Below are positions 1 through 10,255 of a stretch of 64,000 nucleotides of DNA, in pieces (the stretch's first letter is position 1; the number at the start of each line of letters is the position of its first letter). A program made the position numbers and the translations under genes. The notes under the pieces were generated by a model. It ran no database searches. It saw nothing but the letters and a program-made list of their open reading frames with translations, and was not told the DNA's origin. Where the stretch lies: positions 1,922,001 to 1,986,000 of the forward strand of contig NZ_CP043318.1 in NCBI RefSeq assembly GCF_001984825.2. The letters are read 5' to 3'. This stretch comes from Enterobacter chengduensis. GTDB taxonomy: Bacteria > Pseudomonadota > Gammaproteobacteria > Enterobacterales > Enterobacteriaceae.

Positions 1-139
1 GGTCATAGCACACCACCTGATACTCCGGCTCCAGCGCGGCCAGCTGCGGCAGCCAGTAGCTGCCGCTGCCGCCGAGACCGGAAATCAAGACCACCACGGG
101 CGTACCCTCATACGGCGGCGGTGAGACGGAGAGTTTCAT
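1..139 (-). CDS. rutD: RutD, putative aminoacrylate/carbamate hydrolase (partial)
   Basis: This is the first 46 codons of RutD; the rest lies beyond the window edge. The start codon is at 139 on the minus strand, seven bases after the rutC stop. The visible N-terminus begins [14 protein letters not shown] and continues with the [14 protein letters not shown] stretch of an alpha/beta hydrolase oxyanion region, matching E. coli RutD from the first residue. In the Rut uracil-degradation pathway it is thought to speed hydrolysis of a toxic intermediate (aminoacrylate or carbamate) in the cytoplasm. It is co-directional with rutC, rutB and rutA as one operon. Catalytic residues are outside the window, so activity cannot be judged. 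Confidence 0.93.
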   Translation of the reverse strand, partial: MKLSVSPPPYEGTPVVVLISGLGGSGSYWLPQLAALEPEYQVVCYD

Positions 140-146
140 GGTTGCC

Positions 147-533
147 TCACTTCGCGATGTGCGCAACGGTGGCGATTTCCACCAGCGCGTCCGGCTTCAC
201 CAGCCCGCACTGAATGCAGAACCGGGCCGGTTTATCGCCGGGGAAGAACTCGGCGTAGATTTCGTTAATCGCGGCGTAGTTTTTCCAGTCGGTGATAAAG
301 ATGCTGTTGAAGGTCACATCCTCCATGGTGCCACCCGCCGTTTCGATCACGGTTTTGATCGTCTCCAGCACGTGGCGGGTTTGCGCCTTTGGGTCGTTGA
401 TAAACACCACGTTGTTGTCTTTATCGAACGGCAGCGTGCCGGAGACATACACCACCCCGTCGGCGAGCGTGCCGGGGACGAACGGGGCGATGGGCGTGCT
501 GGTGCCCGGCGGAATAATCACGGATTTCGGCAT
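147..533 (-). CDS. rutC: RutC, RidA-family 3-aminoacrylate deaminase
   Basis: A 128-residue protein of the RidA/YjgF/UK114 family, of usual full length. It acts in the Rut pathway, where it helps deaminate or reduce the aminoacrylate peracid made from uracil. The family pattern is clear: a [12 protein letters not shown] segment near residues 22-33, a central block on aminoacrylate-binding strands, and a C-terminal [22 protein letters not shown] block that carries the conserved Arg and Cys region. It sits between rutB and rutD in the same direction with short gaps, so it is transcribed from the rutA promoter. Identity is secure; the exact reaction is taken from the E. coli literature. Confidence 0.95.
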   Translation of the reverse strand: MPKSVIIPPGTSTPIAPFVPGTLADGVVYVSGTLPFDKDNNVVFINDPKAQTRHVLETIKTVIETAGGTMEDVTFNSIFITDWKNYAAINEIYAEFFPGDKPARFCIQCGLVKPDALVEIATVAHIAK

Positions 534-544
534 AGCATATCTCC

Positions 545-2325
<1,781 letters not shown>

Positions 2326-2445
2326 CACGAACCTCTTTTCACTACGTTGCAGGTACTGACGTTTTTGCAAAGGGAGTGCCAGTTTTGAAAATGACTTTGT
2401 TATTAATGTGTTAATCGAAGGTTGGCGTATTGATGCGGTTAAAAG

Positions 2446-2461
2446 TGGACTAACTGGTCAA
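2446..2461. promoter_or_regulatory. RutR-type operator between rutA and rutR
   Basis: The 16-base stretch TGGACTAACTGGTCAA fits the RutR consensus TTGACCA-NN-TGGTCAA at 12 of 14 defined positions; the right half is perfect and the left half has two mismatches. It lies between the divergent rutA and rutR starts, where RutR is known to repress the rut operon in the absence of uracil or thymine. The site is read directly; binding is inferred. Confidence 0.7.
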
Positions 2462-2568
2462 AAACATTGCACAGAAAACAGGCATTCATGCGCGATGGGA
2501 GTGCAGAATGTCGTGGCGAGACGGGGGTTTTGCTATGCTGAGGGCAACGCAGAATAAGGAGAGCGGGA

Positions 2569-3207
2569 ATGACGCAAGGCGCAGTGAAAACACCAGGTAA
2601 ACGTTCGCAGGCGGTGAGCGCCAAGAAGCAGGCGATCCTCAGCGCGGCGCTGGAGACGTTTTCACAGTTTGGCATTCACGGCACGCGGCTGGAGCAGGTA
2701 GCGGAGCAGTCCGGGGTCTCCAAAACCAATCTGCTCTACTACTACCCGTCGAAAGAGGCGCTGTATGTCGCGGTGATGCAGCAGATCCTCGATATCTGGC
2801 TGGCGCCGCTGAAGGCGTTCCGCGCAGAGCTGGCCCCGCTGGTGGCGATAAAAGAGTACATCCGCCTGAAGCTGGAGGTGTCGCGCGATTACCCGCAGGC
2901 GTCGCGCCTGTTTTGTCTTGAGATGCTGCAGGGCGCGCCGCTGCTGCAGGCTGAACTGACGGGGGATTTAAAACAGCTGGTGGACGATAAGTCGGCGATT
3001 ATTGCCGGATGGGTCGCCAGCGGAAAGCTGGCACCGGTCGACCCGCAGCATCTGATCTTTATGATTTGGGCCGCCACCCAGCATTACGCTGACTTTGCGG
3101 CCCAGGTTGAGGCGGTCACCGGGAAAACGCTGCAGGACGAAGCGTTTTTCCACAGCACCCTGGAAAACGTGCAGCGGATGATTATTGAAGGGATCCGCGT
3201 GCGCTAG
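2569..3207 (+). CDS. rutR: RutR, TetR-family regulator of pyrimidine catabolism
   Basis: A 212-residue TetR-family repressor with an N-terminal helix-turn-helix (about residues 20-65; ALETFSQFGIHGTRLEQVAEQSGVS followed by KTNLLYYYPSKEALY) and a C-terminal ligand domain. In E. coli RutR binds uracil or thymine and controls rut, carAB and other pyrimidine genes. It is divergent from rutA. A GGAGAGCGGGA ribosome site precedes the ATG. The YYYPSKEALY block and the divergent rut operon make the assignment firm. Confidence 0.95.
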   Translation: MTQGAVKTPGKRSQAVSAKKQAILSAALETFSQFGIHGTRLEQVAEQSGVSKTNLLYYYPSKEALYVAVMQQILDIWLAPLKAFRAELAPLVAIKEYIRLKLEVSRDYPQASRLFCLEMLQGAPLLQAELTGDLKQLVDDKSAIIAGWVASGKLAPVDPQHLIFMIWAATQHYADFAAQVEAVTGKTLQDEAFFHSTLENVQRMIIEGIRVR

Positions 3208-3209
3208 TT

Positions 3210-3246
3210 CCCCTCACCCTGGCCCTCTCCCCAGAGGGGAGAGGGA
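3210..3246. repeat. GC-rich palindromic repeat, copy 1
   Basis: An imperfect palindrome with arms CCCTCTCCCC and GGGGAGAGGG just after rutR. A second copy of the same sequence lies at 9655-9693 after putP. Both sit just downstream of a gene, so they may act as 3' stem-loops or terminators; this is a dispersed intergenic repeat typical of enterobacterial chromosomes. Confidence 0.6.
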
Positions 3247-3262
3247 AGAGTTCTCTGCCTCG

Positions 3263-3655
3263 TCAGCCCGGCGGGAGAGGGCAGCTTAAGTCGCCCTCTT
3301 CACACTGCATCAGCGAGGCCAGAAACGCTTCGCGCTCCACGGTTTTTTCCGCCAGGCACTGGTTCACAATCATCGGCTGTACGCTCCCGCCTTCCGTCCC
3401 CGAACCGATAAACGCGCAGTCCGCGTCGCGCAGGGTAATCCACGCCTGCTGCGCTTTTTTCAGCAGATCGCGCTGGGGGGCTGCCGCGCGTTTGATGGCG
3501 GCCTGATAGGTCTGGTTGAGCTTTTTATCAGCAGCCTGGTACTGCTGCGCGCTGCAGGTATTCAGCTCAAGCTGGGTGGTCGCTTTGTCGCACTCGTCGG
3601 CCAGCGCGCTGGCGCTCAGCAGCAGTGCGGCACCTGCGAGAAATACTCTTTTCAT
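3263..3655 (-). CDS. Periplasmic DUF1311 / LprI-N-like protein
   Basis: A 130-residue secreted protein with a signal peptide (MKRVFLAGAALLLSASALA, cleavage likely before DECDK). The mature part has the DUF1311 pattern: a Cys in DECDKATTQLELNTC, a YQAADKKLNQTYQ helix, KAQQAWITLRDADCAF, and further Cys residues, suggesting disulphides. This family overlaps with the N-terminal domain of the lysozyme inhibitor LprI; the role here is unknown. Three ATGs lie at the 5' end; the one at 3655 is chosen because GGAGG ends five bases before it. It sits alone between rutR and putA with REP sequences upstream. Confidence 0.8.
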   Translation of the reverse strand: MKRVFLAGAALLLSASALADECDKATTQLELNTCSAQQYQAADKKLNQTYQAAIKRAAAPQRDLLKKAQQAWITLRDADCAFIGSGTEGGSVQPMIVNQCLAEKTVEREAFLASLMQCEEGDLSCPLPPG

Positions 3656-3675
3656 CATCCCCTCCATGTAAAAAA

Positions 3676-3743
3676 GCCGGATGCGCTGCGCTTATCCGGC
3701 CTACGGTGATTTTGTCGCCCCGGTTAGCGTAGCGCCACCGGGG
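3676..3743. repeat. Pair of REP palindromes (BIME-like)
   Basis: Two different REP-type palindromes lie side by side between the DUF1311 gene and putA: GCCGGATG-CGCTGCGC-TTATCCGGC at 3676-3704 and a CCCCGGTTAGCGTAGCGCCACCGGGG unit at 3717-3743. Such elements are extragenic, can bind gyrase or IHF, and stabilise 3' ends of transcripts. The second may also serve putA, whose stop codon is only a few bases away. Confidence 0.8.
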
Positions 3744-3756
3744 AAAGTTTACACGA

Positions 3757-6700
3757 TTAACCGATGGTCATCAGGCTGGCGTTACCGCCTGCCGCCGCGG
3801 TGTTGACGCTGAGCGAGCGCTCCACGTACAGACGCTCCAGCAGCAGGTTGGTTTCCCCGCGCGCAAAGCCCTGCACCGATACAATCGCCCCGCTGCGGGC
3901 CGCGACCTGCTCGCACAGTTCGCGCAGCTGGTCGGAATCACCGTGATAAATGACGGCATCAAACGGCTGGGTCAGCAGCGCATCGGCCTTCGCGAAGCGA
4001 ATGCGGGCCGAGACCGCTTTCGGCAGCTGTTTCGCCAGGTCGCGATGCAGCGCGTCTTCCGGCCACAGTACCTCACACCCGGTTGCCATCGCGGCCGCCA
4101 GCTGCACCAGCGCGTCCTGCTCGTTATCCGCCACGCAGAGTACGCGCTCGCGCGGCATCAGCGTCCAGGTGTTGCGCTCGCCGGTTGGCCCCGGCAGCAG
4201 ACGCTGCGTGCCCGCCTGCGCCAGCTCGCCATACTGCTGGGCAACGGCCCGCAGCTCAGGACGTTTTTCCGCCCAGGCGATCAGCGCCTCCAGCGGCTGG
4301 GTGAGCACGGTTTTCAGCTGCGCATCGACCGGATAGTCTGCGTCCTGACGCGCCAGCGTCACGCCCAGGGCGTTCTCCGGACGGTTCGCCAGCAGACGGT
4401 ACAGGTAGAGAGGACCGCCCGCTTTCGGACCGGTGCCGGAAAGGCCTTCACCGCCGAACGGCTGCACGCCCACGACCGCGCCAACCATGTTGCGGTTGAC
4501 GTACAGGTTGCCCACTTTCGCGCTGCCGGTCACCTGGGCGATAGTCTCGTCAATACGGGTATGCACGCCGAGCGTCAGGCCATAGCCGGAGGCGTTGATC
4601 TGCTCAACCAGCTCGTTCAGGTTGTTACGGTTGTAGCGCACCACGTGCAGCACCGGGCCGAAGACCTCTTTTTTTAGCTCGTCGAAGCTTGCCAGCTCGA
4701 TCAGCGTTGGCGGCACAAAGGTGCCACTCCGCCATTCGCGGGCATCTTCGCTGCTCTCACGCACCGCCTGGAACACCGGACGCCCTTTCGCGCGCATGGC
4801 CTGAATGTGGTTTTCAATATTGGCTTTGGCTTCCGCGTCGATCACCGGCCCGATGTCGGTGGTGAGACGGCCCGGGTTACCCATGCGGCATTCGGCCATC
4901 GCGCCGCGCAGCATCTTCAGCGTGTGGTCCGCCACGTCGTCCTGCAGGCAGAGCACGCGCAGGGCGGAGCAGCGCTGACCGGCGCTGTCGAAGGCGGAGG
5001 CCAGCACGTCGACCACCACCTGTTCCGTCAGGGCAGAGGAGTCCACGATCATGGCGTTCATGCCGCCGGTTTCCGCGATGAGCGGCGTAGGACGGCCCTG
5101 CGCATCCAGGCGGGTGGCAATGTTGCGCTGCAGCAGAGTGGCCACTTCGGTCGAGCCGGTAAACATCACGCCGCGCACGCGGTTATCGGAGGTCAGTCTG
5201 GCACCCACGGTTTCACCGCGGCCCGGCAGCAGCTGAACCACGCCCGCCGGTACGCCCGCTTCCAGAAGAATGTTGATGCCCTGCGCGGCAATCAGCGGGG
5301 TCTGCTCTGCCGGTTTTGCCAGCACGCTGTTGCCAGCGGCCAGGGCGGCGGCAATCTGGCCGGTGAAAATCGCCAGCGGGAAGTTCCACGGGCTGATACA
5401 GACGACCGGGCCGAGCGGGCGGTGGGTTTCGTTGTCGAAATCATCGCGCACCTGACCGGCGTAGTAGTGCAGGAAGTCGACCGCCTCGCGCACTTCGGCG
5501 ATGGCGTTGCTGAAGGTTTTACCCGCCTCGCGCACCAGAATGCCGATAAGCTGTTGCTTCTGGTCTTCCATCAGCACCGCGGCGCGTTCCAGAATGGCGG
5601 CGCGCTCCTGCGGCGGGGTGGCGAACCAGATTGGGGCGTTATTCACCGCGCTGTCCAGGGCCCGTTCCACTTCCGCGTCGGTGGCTTCCCGCACGTAGCC
5701 GACGATGTCTTTTGGCTCTGCCGGGTTAATGACCGGCTGCATGTCGCCGTCCTCAACGGACTGCTCGAGGATCGGCTTCGCCTGCCATTTCTGCAGGGCG
5801 CTGTTGAGCAGGGCAGAGGAGAGGGACGCCAGACGGTGTTCGTTGGCGAGGTCCAGACCCGCCGAGTTGACGCGGCCTTTGCCGTACAGCTCGCGCGGCA
5901 GGGCAATCTTCGGATGCGGCAGGCCAATCTGGCCTTCCTGCGCCGCCATCTTCTCAACGGCCTGCACCGGGTCGGCCACCAGCTCGTCGAGCGGCAGGGT
6001 GGTGTCGGCGATGCGGTTCACGAAGGAGGTGTTCGCGCCGTTTTCCAGCAGGCGACGCACCAGGTACGCCAGCAGGGTTTCGTGGGTGCCTACCGGGGCA
6101 TAGATACGGCACGGGCGGTTCAGCTTGCCGTCCGCCACCTTACCGGTCACCTGCTCGTAGAGCGGTTCGCCCATGCCGTGCAGGCACTGGAACTCGTACT
6201 GGCCCGGATAGTAGTTCTGCCCGGCCAGGCTGTAGATCGCCGCCAGGGTGTGGGCGTTGTGGGTAGCGAACTGCGGGTAGATCAGGTTCGGCACGCCGAG
6301 CAGCTTTTTCGCGCAGGCGAGGTAAGAGACGTCGGTGTAAACCTTGCGGGTATAGACCGGATAGCCTTCCAGCCCTTCCATCTGGGCGCGCTTGATTTCG
6401 CTGTCCCAGTAGGCGCCCTTGACCAGACGGATCATCAGGCGACGGCGGCTGCGGCTGGCCAGGTCGATCAGATAGTCAATAACGAACGGGCAGCGCTTCT
6501 GGTACGCCTGGATAACGAAGCCAATGCCGTTCCAGCCCGCCAGCTCTGGCTCGAAGCACAGCTTTTCCAGCAGATCGAGGGAGATCTCCAGACGGTCGGC
6601 CTCTTCGGCGTCGATGTTAATGCCGATATCATACTGGCGCGCCAGCAGGGTCAGGGACTTCAGGCGCGGGTAAAGCTCCTCCATTACCCGATCGTACTGC

Positions 6701-7719
6701 GCGCGGCTGTAGCGCGGGTGCAGGGCGGAGAGCTTAATGGAGATGCCCGGGCCTTCATAAATGCCGCGGCCGTTGGAGGCTTTACCGATGGCGTGGATCG
6801 CCTGCTGGTAAGAGACCATGTAGGCCTGCGCGTCGGCGGCGGTCAGGGCCGCTTCACCGAGCATGTCGTACGAGTAGCGGAAGCCTTTGTCTTCCAGCTT
6901 GCGGGCGTTCGCCAGCGCTTCGGCAATGGTTTCTCCGGTGACGAACTGCTCGCCCATCAGGCGCATCGCCATGTCCACGCCTTTGCGGATCAGCGGTTCG
7001 CCGCTCTTGCCGATGATGCGGTTCAGGGAGCGGGAGAGGTTAGCTTCGTTATGGGTCGACACCAGCTTGCCGGTAAACAGCAGGCCCCAGGTCGCCGCGT
7101 TGACGAACAGCGACGGGCTGCGGCCAATGTGCGAATGCCAGTTGCCGTTGCTGATCTTGTCGCGGATCAGCGCGTCGCGGGTGGCTTTATCCGGAATACG
7201 CAGCAGCGCTTCCGCCAGGCACATCAGCGCCACGCCTTCCTGTGAGGAGAGGGAGAACTCCTGCAGCAGCCCCTGAACCATCCCGGCGCGGCCGGTGGCG
7301 GTTTTCTGGTTGCGCAGCTTGTCGGCTAACTGATAGGCCAGGTCGTGGGCCCGGGCGGCAATGGCTTCCGGCAGGCGGGCCTGCTCCAGCAGCATCGGCA
7401 CGGCGTCGGTTTCGGCACGGCGGTAGGCGCCGGTAATGGCGGCGCGGCTGACGGACTGCGGCAGGATCTGCTCGGCAAACTCGAGGAACGGCTGATGGCT
7501 CTCGTCGCCAGCGGCGGGCGCTTCCTCGCTTTCATTGGCCGCACCGGCCAGCAGGGCAGGCAGCTCCGGCAGGCCCTCGTCGCTCTCGAGCCTTTCGAGA
7601 TAGTTAAAAATCGCCTGCTTAATTAACCAGTGCGGCGTGCGGTCAATGCGGGTTGCTGCGGTCTTAATCCGTTCGCGGGTGGCGTCATCCAGCTTCACCC
7701 CCATGGTGGTCATACCCAT
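3757..7719 (-). CDS. putA: PutA, trifunctional proline dehydrogenase / P5C dehydrogenase / repressor
   Basis: A 1320-residue protein that oxidises proline to glutamate in two steps and also represses put genes when not membrane-bound. Domains in order: ribbon-helix-helix DNA-binding domain (about 1-47, TTMGVKLDDATRERIKTAATRID), FAD proline dehydrogenase barrel (about 260-610, with LIRLVKGAYWDSEIKRAQ-type signature and final RxxR region), P5C dehydrogenase (about 650-1130) with general-base Glu in LIAETGGMNAMIVD and catalytic Cys in SAGQRCSALRVL, and a C-terminal domain. The start MGMTTMGVKLDD matches E. coli PutA. It diverges from putP across an operator-rich region. Full length and intact. 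A very long open frame on the opposite strand is only a GC-driven shadow. Confidence 0.98.
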   Translation of the reverse strand: MGMTTMGVKLDDATRERIKTAATRIDRTPHWLIKQAIFNYLERLESDEGLPELPALLAGAANESEEAPAAGDESHQPFLEFAEQILPQSVSRAAITGAYRRAETDAVPMLLEQARLPEAIAARAHDLAYQLADKLRNQKTATGRAGMVQGLLQEFSLSSQEGVALMCLAEALLRIPDKATRDALIRDKISNGNWHSHIGRSPSLFVNAATWGLLFTGKLVSTHNEANLSRSLNRIIGKSGEPLIRKGVDMAMRLMGEQFVTGETIAEALANARKLEDKGFRYSYDMLGEAALTAADAQAYMVSYQQAIHAIGKASNGRGIYEGPGISIKLSALHPRYSRAQYDRVMEELYPRLKSLTLLARQYDIGINIDAEEADRLEISLDLLEKLCFEPELAGWNGIGFVIQAYQKRCPFVIDYLIDLASRSRRRLMIRLVKGAYWDSEIKRAQMEGLEGYPVYTRKVYTDVSYLACAKKLLGVPNLIYPQFATHNAHTLAAIYSLAGQNYYPGQYEFQCLHGMGEPLYEQVTGKVADGKLNRPCRIYAPVGTHETLLAYLVRRLLENGANTSFVNRIADTTLPLDELVADPVQAVEKMAAQEGQIGLPHPKIALPRELYGKGRVNSAGLDLANEHRLASLSSALLNSALQKWQAKPILEQSVEDGDMQPVINPAEPKDIVGYVREATDAEVERALDSAVNNAPIWFATPPQERAAILERAAVLMEDQKQQLIGILVREAGKTFSNAIAEVREAVDFLHYYAGQVRDDFDNETHRPLGPVVCISPWNFPLAIFTGQIAAALAAGNSVLAKPAEQTPLIAAQGINILLEAGVPAGVVQLLPGRGETVGARLTSDNRVRGVMFTGSTEVATLLQRNIATRLDAQGRPTPLIAETGGMNAMIVDSSALTEQVVVDVLASAFDSAGQRCSALRVLCLQDDVADHTLKMLRGAMAECRMGNPGRLTTDIGPVIDAEAKANIENHIQAMRAKGRPVFQAVRESSEDAREWRSGTFVPPTLIELASFDELKKEVFGPVLHVVRYNRNNLNELVEQINASGYGLTLGVHTRIDETIAQVTGSAKVGNLYVNRNMVGAVVGVQPFGGEGLSGTGPKAGGPLYLYRLLANRPENALGVTLARQDADYPVDAQLKTVLTQPLEALIAWAEKRPELRAVAQQYGELAQAGTQRLLPGPTGERNTWTLMPRERVLCVADNEQDALVQLAAAMATGCEVLWPEDALHRDLAKQLPKAVSARIRFAKADALLTQPFDAVIYHGDSDQLRELCEQVAARSGAIVSVQGFARGETNLLLERLYVERSLSVNTAAAGGNASLMTIG

Positions 7720-8142
7720 GCCAAAGCTCCTGTTGTGCTTTTATCGTATTTGGTCGTTAGCGTGAAATATCCACCATGTTGCAACTTTGTGCAACCGTGT
7801 TAAATGTGACCTGGTTTGCAACCCAGAAAATGAATGGATTGTTAACGAATGGTTAGCTGGAAAAACGCGCTGACGGTTTTGCCGGAAGTCAGTTTTTATG
7901 CGGGAGTTAACAGTTTTAAAAGGTGCAACCCGTAAAAGCGTGAGCAAGTGCAACCTATAGGAAACTCGTATCAAACCGGGGATGAATTTGATGTAAATGC
8001 AGTGTTAAATCGTTTGTCAGCGGGAGGCGCATACGGCAGGATAGCGCGCCTCATCGAAACACAAGATACCGTCACCACGTTCCGGTGATCATATAACAAG
8101 GCAGCCCGGACGGCTGTCGCTCGACACTTTTGGAGAATTTGC
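7720..8142. promoter_or_regulatory. putA-putP divergent control region with PutA-operator motifs
   Basis: This 423-base region separates putA and putP. Five TGCAAC motifs (complement GTTGCA, the core PutA-binding motif) are present: 7780-7785 (within the palindrome GTTGCAAC 7778-7785), 7790-7795, 7817-7822, 7924-7929 and 7949-7954. They fall in two clusters, one close to putA and one nearer putP, which fits the known looping or multi-site repression by PutA. No gene is seen here. Confidence 0.75.
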
Positions 8143-9651
8143 ATGGCTATTAGCACACCGATGCTGGTGACATTTCTCGTTTATATTTTTGGCATGATCC
8201 TGATAGGGTTTTTGGCGTGGCGTTCAACGAAAAACTTTGACGACTACATTCTGGGCGGACGCAGCTTAGGCCCGATGGTGACCGCGCTGTCTGCGGGCGC
8301 ATCGGACATGAGCGGCTGGCTGCTGATGGGCCTGCCGGGCGCGATTTTCATCTCCGGTATCTCGGAAAGCTGGATCGCCATCGGTCTGACCGTGGGCGCG
8401 TGGATCAACTGGAAGCTGGTGGCAGGCCGCCTGCGCGTGCACACCGAGGCCAACAATAACGCCCTGACGCTGCCGGACTACTTCACCGGACGCTTTGAAG
8501 ATAACAGCCGCATCCTGCGCATCATCTCGGCGGTGGTTATCCTGCTGTTCTTCACCATCTACTGCGCCTCCGGCATCGTGGCGGGCGCGCGTCTGTTCGA
8601 AAGCACCTTCGGCATGAGCTATGAAACCGCCCTGTGGGCCGGTGCGGCGGCGACTATCCTGTATACCTTCGTGGGCGGGTTCCTGGCGGTAAGCTGGACC
8701 GACACCGTGCAGGCGAGCCTGATGATCTTTGCCCTGATCCTGACCCCGGTGATTGTGATTTTCACCGTTGGCGGCTTTGGCGAATCGCTGGAAGTGATCA
8801 AGCAGAAGAGCATTGAAAACGTCGACATGCTGAAAGGCCTCAACTTCGTGGCCATCGTGTCGCTGATGGGCTGGGGTCTGGGCTACTTCGGCCAGCCGCA
8901 CATTCTGGCGCGCTTTATGGCGGCGGATTCTCACCACACTATCGTTCACGCGCGCCGCATCAGCATGACGTGGATGATCCTGTGTCTGGCGGGGGCGTGT
9001 GCGGTCGGCTTCTTCGGTATTGCCTACTTCAACAACAACCCGGCCCAGGCGGGCGCGGTGAACCAGAACGCGGAGCGCGTGTTCATCGAGCTGGCGCAGA
9101 TTCTGTTTAACCCGTGGATTGCCGGCATCCTGCTCTCCGCGATCCTGGCGGCGGTGATGTCTACCCTTAGCTGCCAGCTGCTGGTTTGCTCCAGCGCGAT
9201 TACCGAAGACCTCTACAAAGCCTTCCTGCGCAAGAACGCGAGCCAGAAAGAGCTGGTGTGGGTCGGGCGCTTTATGGTGCTGGTGGTGGCGCTGGTGGCG
9301 ATTGCCCTGGCGGCCAACCCGGAAAACCGCGTGCTGGGCCTCGTGAGCTACGCGTGGGCGGGCTTTGGTGCGGCGTTTGGTCCGGTGGTGCTGTTCTCCG
9401 TCATGTGGTCACGCATGACCCGCAACGGCGCGCTGGCGGGGATGATCATCGGCGCGGTGACCGTCATCGTCTGGAAGCAGTTCGCGTGGCTGGGCCTGTA
9501 CGAAATCATTCCGGGCTTCATCTTCGGCAGCATCGGCATCGTGGTCTTCAGCCTGCTGGGTAAAGCCCCGTCTGCCTCCATGCAGAAGCGCTTTGCTGAA
9601 GCAGACGCGCACTACCACTCCGCGCCGCCGTCTAAGCTGCAGCCTGAATAA
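8143..9651 (+). CDS. putP: PutP, sodium/proline symporter
   Basis: A 502-residue inner-membrane symporter of the SSS family that imports proline with sodium for degradation by PutA. About 13 hydrophobic segments run through the protein. Family hallmarks include the N-terminal DDYILGGRSLGPMVTALSAGASDMSGWL block (sodium site residues Asp and Ser), and the SSAITEDLYKAFLRK block near residue 350. A TTTTGGAGAATTT ribosome site precedes the ATG. It is divergent from putA and shares its operator region. Full length. Confidence 0.98.
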   Translation: MAISTPMLVTFLVYIFGMILIGFLAWRSTKNFDDYILGGRSLGPMVTALSAGASDMSGWLLMGLPGAIFISGISESWIAIGLTVGAWINWKLVAGRLRVHTEANNNALTLPDYFTGRFEDNSRILRIISAVVILLFFTIYCASGIVAGARLFESTFGMSYETALWAGAAATILYTFVGGFLAVSWTDTVQASLMIFALILTPVIVIFTVGGFGESLEVIKQKSIENVDMLKGLNFVAIVSLMGWGLGYFGQPHILARFMAADSHHTIVHARRISMTWMILCLAGACAVGFFGIAYFNNNPAQAGAVNQNAERVFIELAQILFNPWIAGILLSAILAAVMSTLSCQLLVCSSAITEDLYKAFLRKNASQKELVWVGRFMVLVVALVAIALAANPENRVLGLVSYAWAGFGAAFGPVVLFSVMWSRMTRNGALAGMIIGAVTVIVWKQFAWLGLYEIIPGFIFGSIGIVVFSLLGKAPSASMQKRFAEADAHYHSAPPSKLQPE

Positions 9652-9654
9652 TCC

Positions 9655-9693
9655 ACCCCCTCACCCTAACCCTCTCTCCAAAGGAGAGAGGGG
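9655..9693. repeat. GC-rich palindromic repeat, copy 2
   Basis: Second copy of the palindrome seen at 3210-3246, with arms CCCTCTCTCC and GGAGAGAGGG, three bases after the putP stop. It can form a stable hairpin and may act as the putP 3' end. Confidence 0.6.
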
Positions 9694-9765
9694 ATAAACC
9701 TCTCTTGCTAAATTCTGCAATTTACGTTGATATCGCTGTGCTTATAACAATGAGGATAGCGAAGC

Positions 9766-10185
9766 ATGACAATCAAAACAGGGTTAATGGCAGGGGCATT
9801 ATTGCTGCTGGCAGGATGCACCGTACCGTCGCAGCACGCGGCGGTGGAGACCTGCAAAGCGGATAACCAGATGCAGCAAACCACGCTCTATTTCGGCTTA
9901 AACCGTCCTGCCGGGGCGCAGATTACCCCCAACGAGTGGCAGCAGTTTGTTGACCTGGACGTGACGCCGCGCTTTCGCGATGGCTTAACGGTATTTGATG
10001 CCCGGGGGCAGTGGCTGGGGAACGACGGAAAAGTGGCGCGCGAGCCGAGCAAAGCGCTGATGCTGATCCACGGAAAAGATGCGCAGAGCGAGAAGAACAT
10101 CGAGGCGTTACGCGGGATTTATAAGTCACGCTTCGCGCAGGAGTCGGTGATGCGGGTCGATCAGCCGGTGTGCGTGCAGTTTTAA
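9766..10185 (+). CDS. Predicted lipoprotein, DUF3574-like
   Basis: A 139-residue lipoprotein. The N-terminus MTIKTGLMAGALLLLAGC ends in a clear lipobox (LLAGC), so Cys18 is the likely lipidated residue; Thr at +2 suggests transfer to the outer membrane. The mature part (QQTTLYFGLNRPAGAQITPNEWQQFVD, then GLTVFDARGQWLG and a short C-terminal Cys) resembles the DUF3574 family, for which no function is known to me. It is a single gene followed by a terminator, between putP and the nucleoside transporter. The gene has no obvious operon partner. Confidence 0.8.
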   Translation: MTIKTGLMAGALLLLAGCTVPSQHAAVETCKADNQMQQTTLYFGLNRPAGAQITPNEWQQFVDLDVTPRFRDGLTVFDARGQWLGNDGKVAREPSKALMLIHGKDAQSEKNIEALRGIYKSRFAQESVMRVDQPVCVQF

Positions 10186-10186
10186 T

Positions 10187-10220
10187 AAAAACGGCGGGAT
10201 AACCCGCCGTTGTTGTTTTG
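10187..10220 (+). terminator. Rho-independent terminator after the DUF3574 gene
   Basis: AACGGCGGG-ATAA-CCCGCCGTT followed by TTGTTTTG forms a strong stem with a T-rich tail directly after the stop codon. Confidence 0.8.
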
Positions 10221-10250
10221 TAGGCCGGGTAAACGCAGCGCCACCCGGCA
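10221..10250. repeat. REP palindrome
   Basis: A single REP unit (GCCGGGT...GCGCAGCGCC-like core...ACCCGGC) placed between the convergent lipoprotein gene and the nucleoside transporter gene, five bases from the latter's stop. Confidence 0.7.
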
Positions 10251-10255
10251 ATACA

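Noticed and set aside
4807..7245. An 812-codon open frame opposite putA
   Set aside because: It lies fully antisense to putA, has Gln/Arg/His-rich composition caused by GC-rich third positions, and matches no family pattern.
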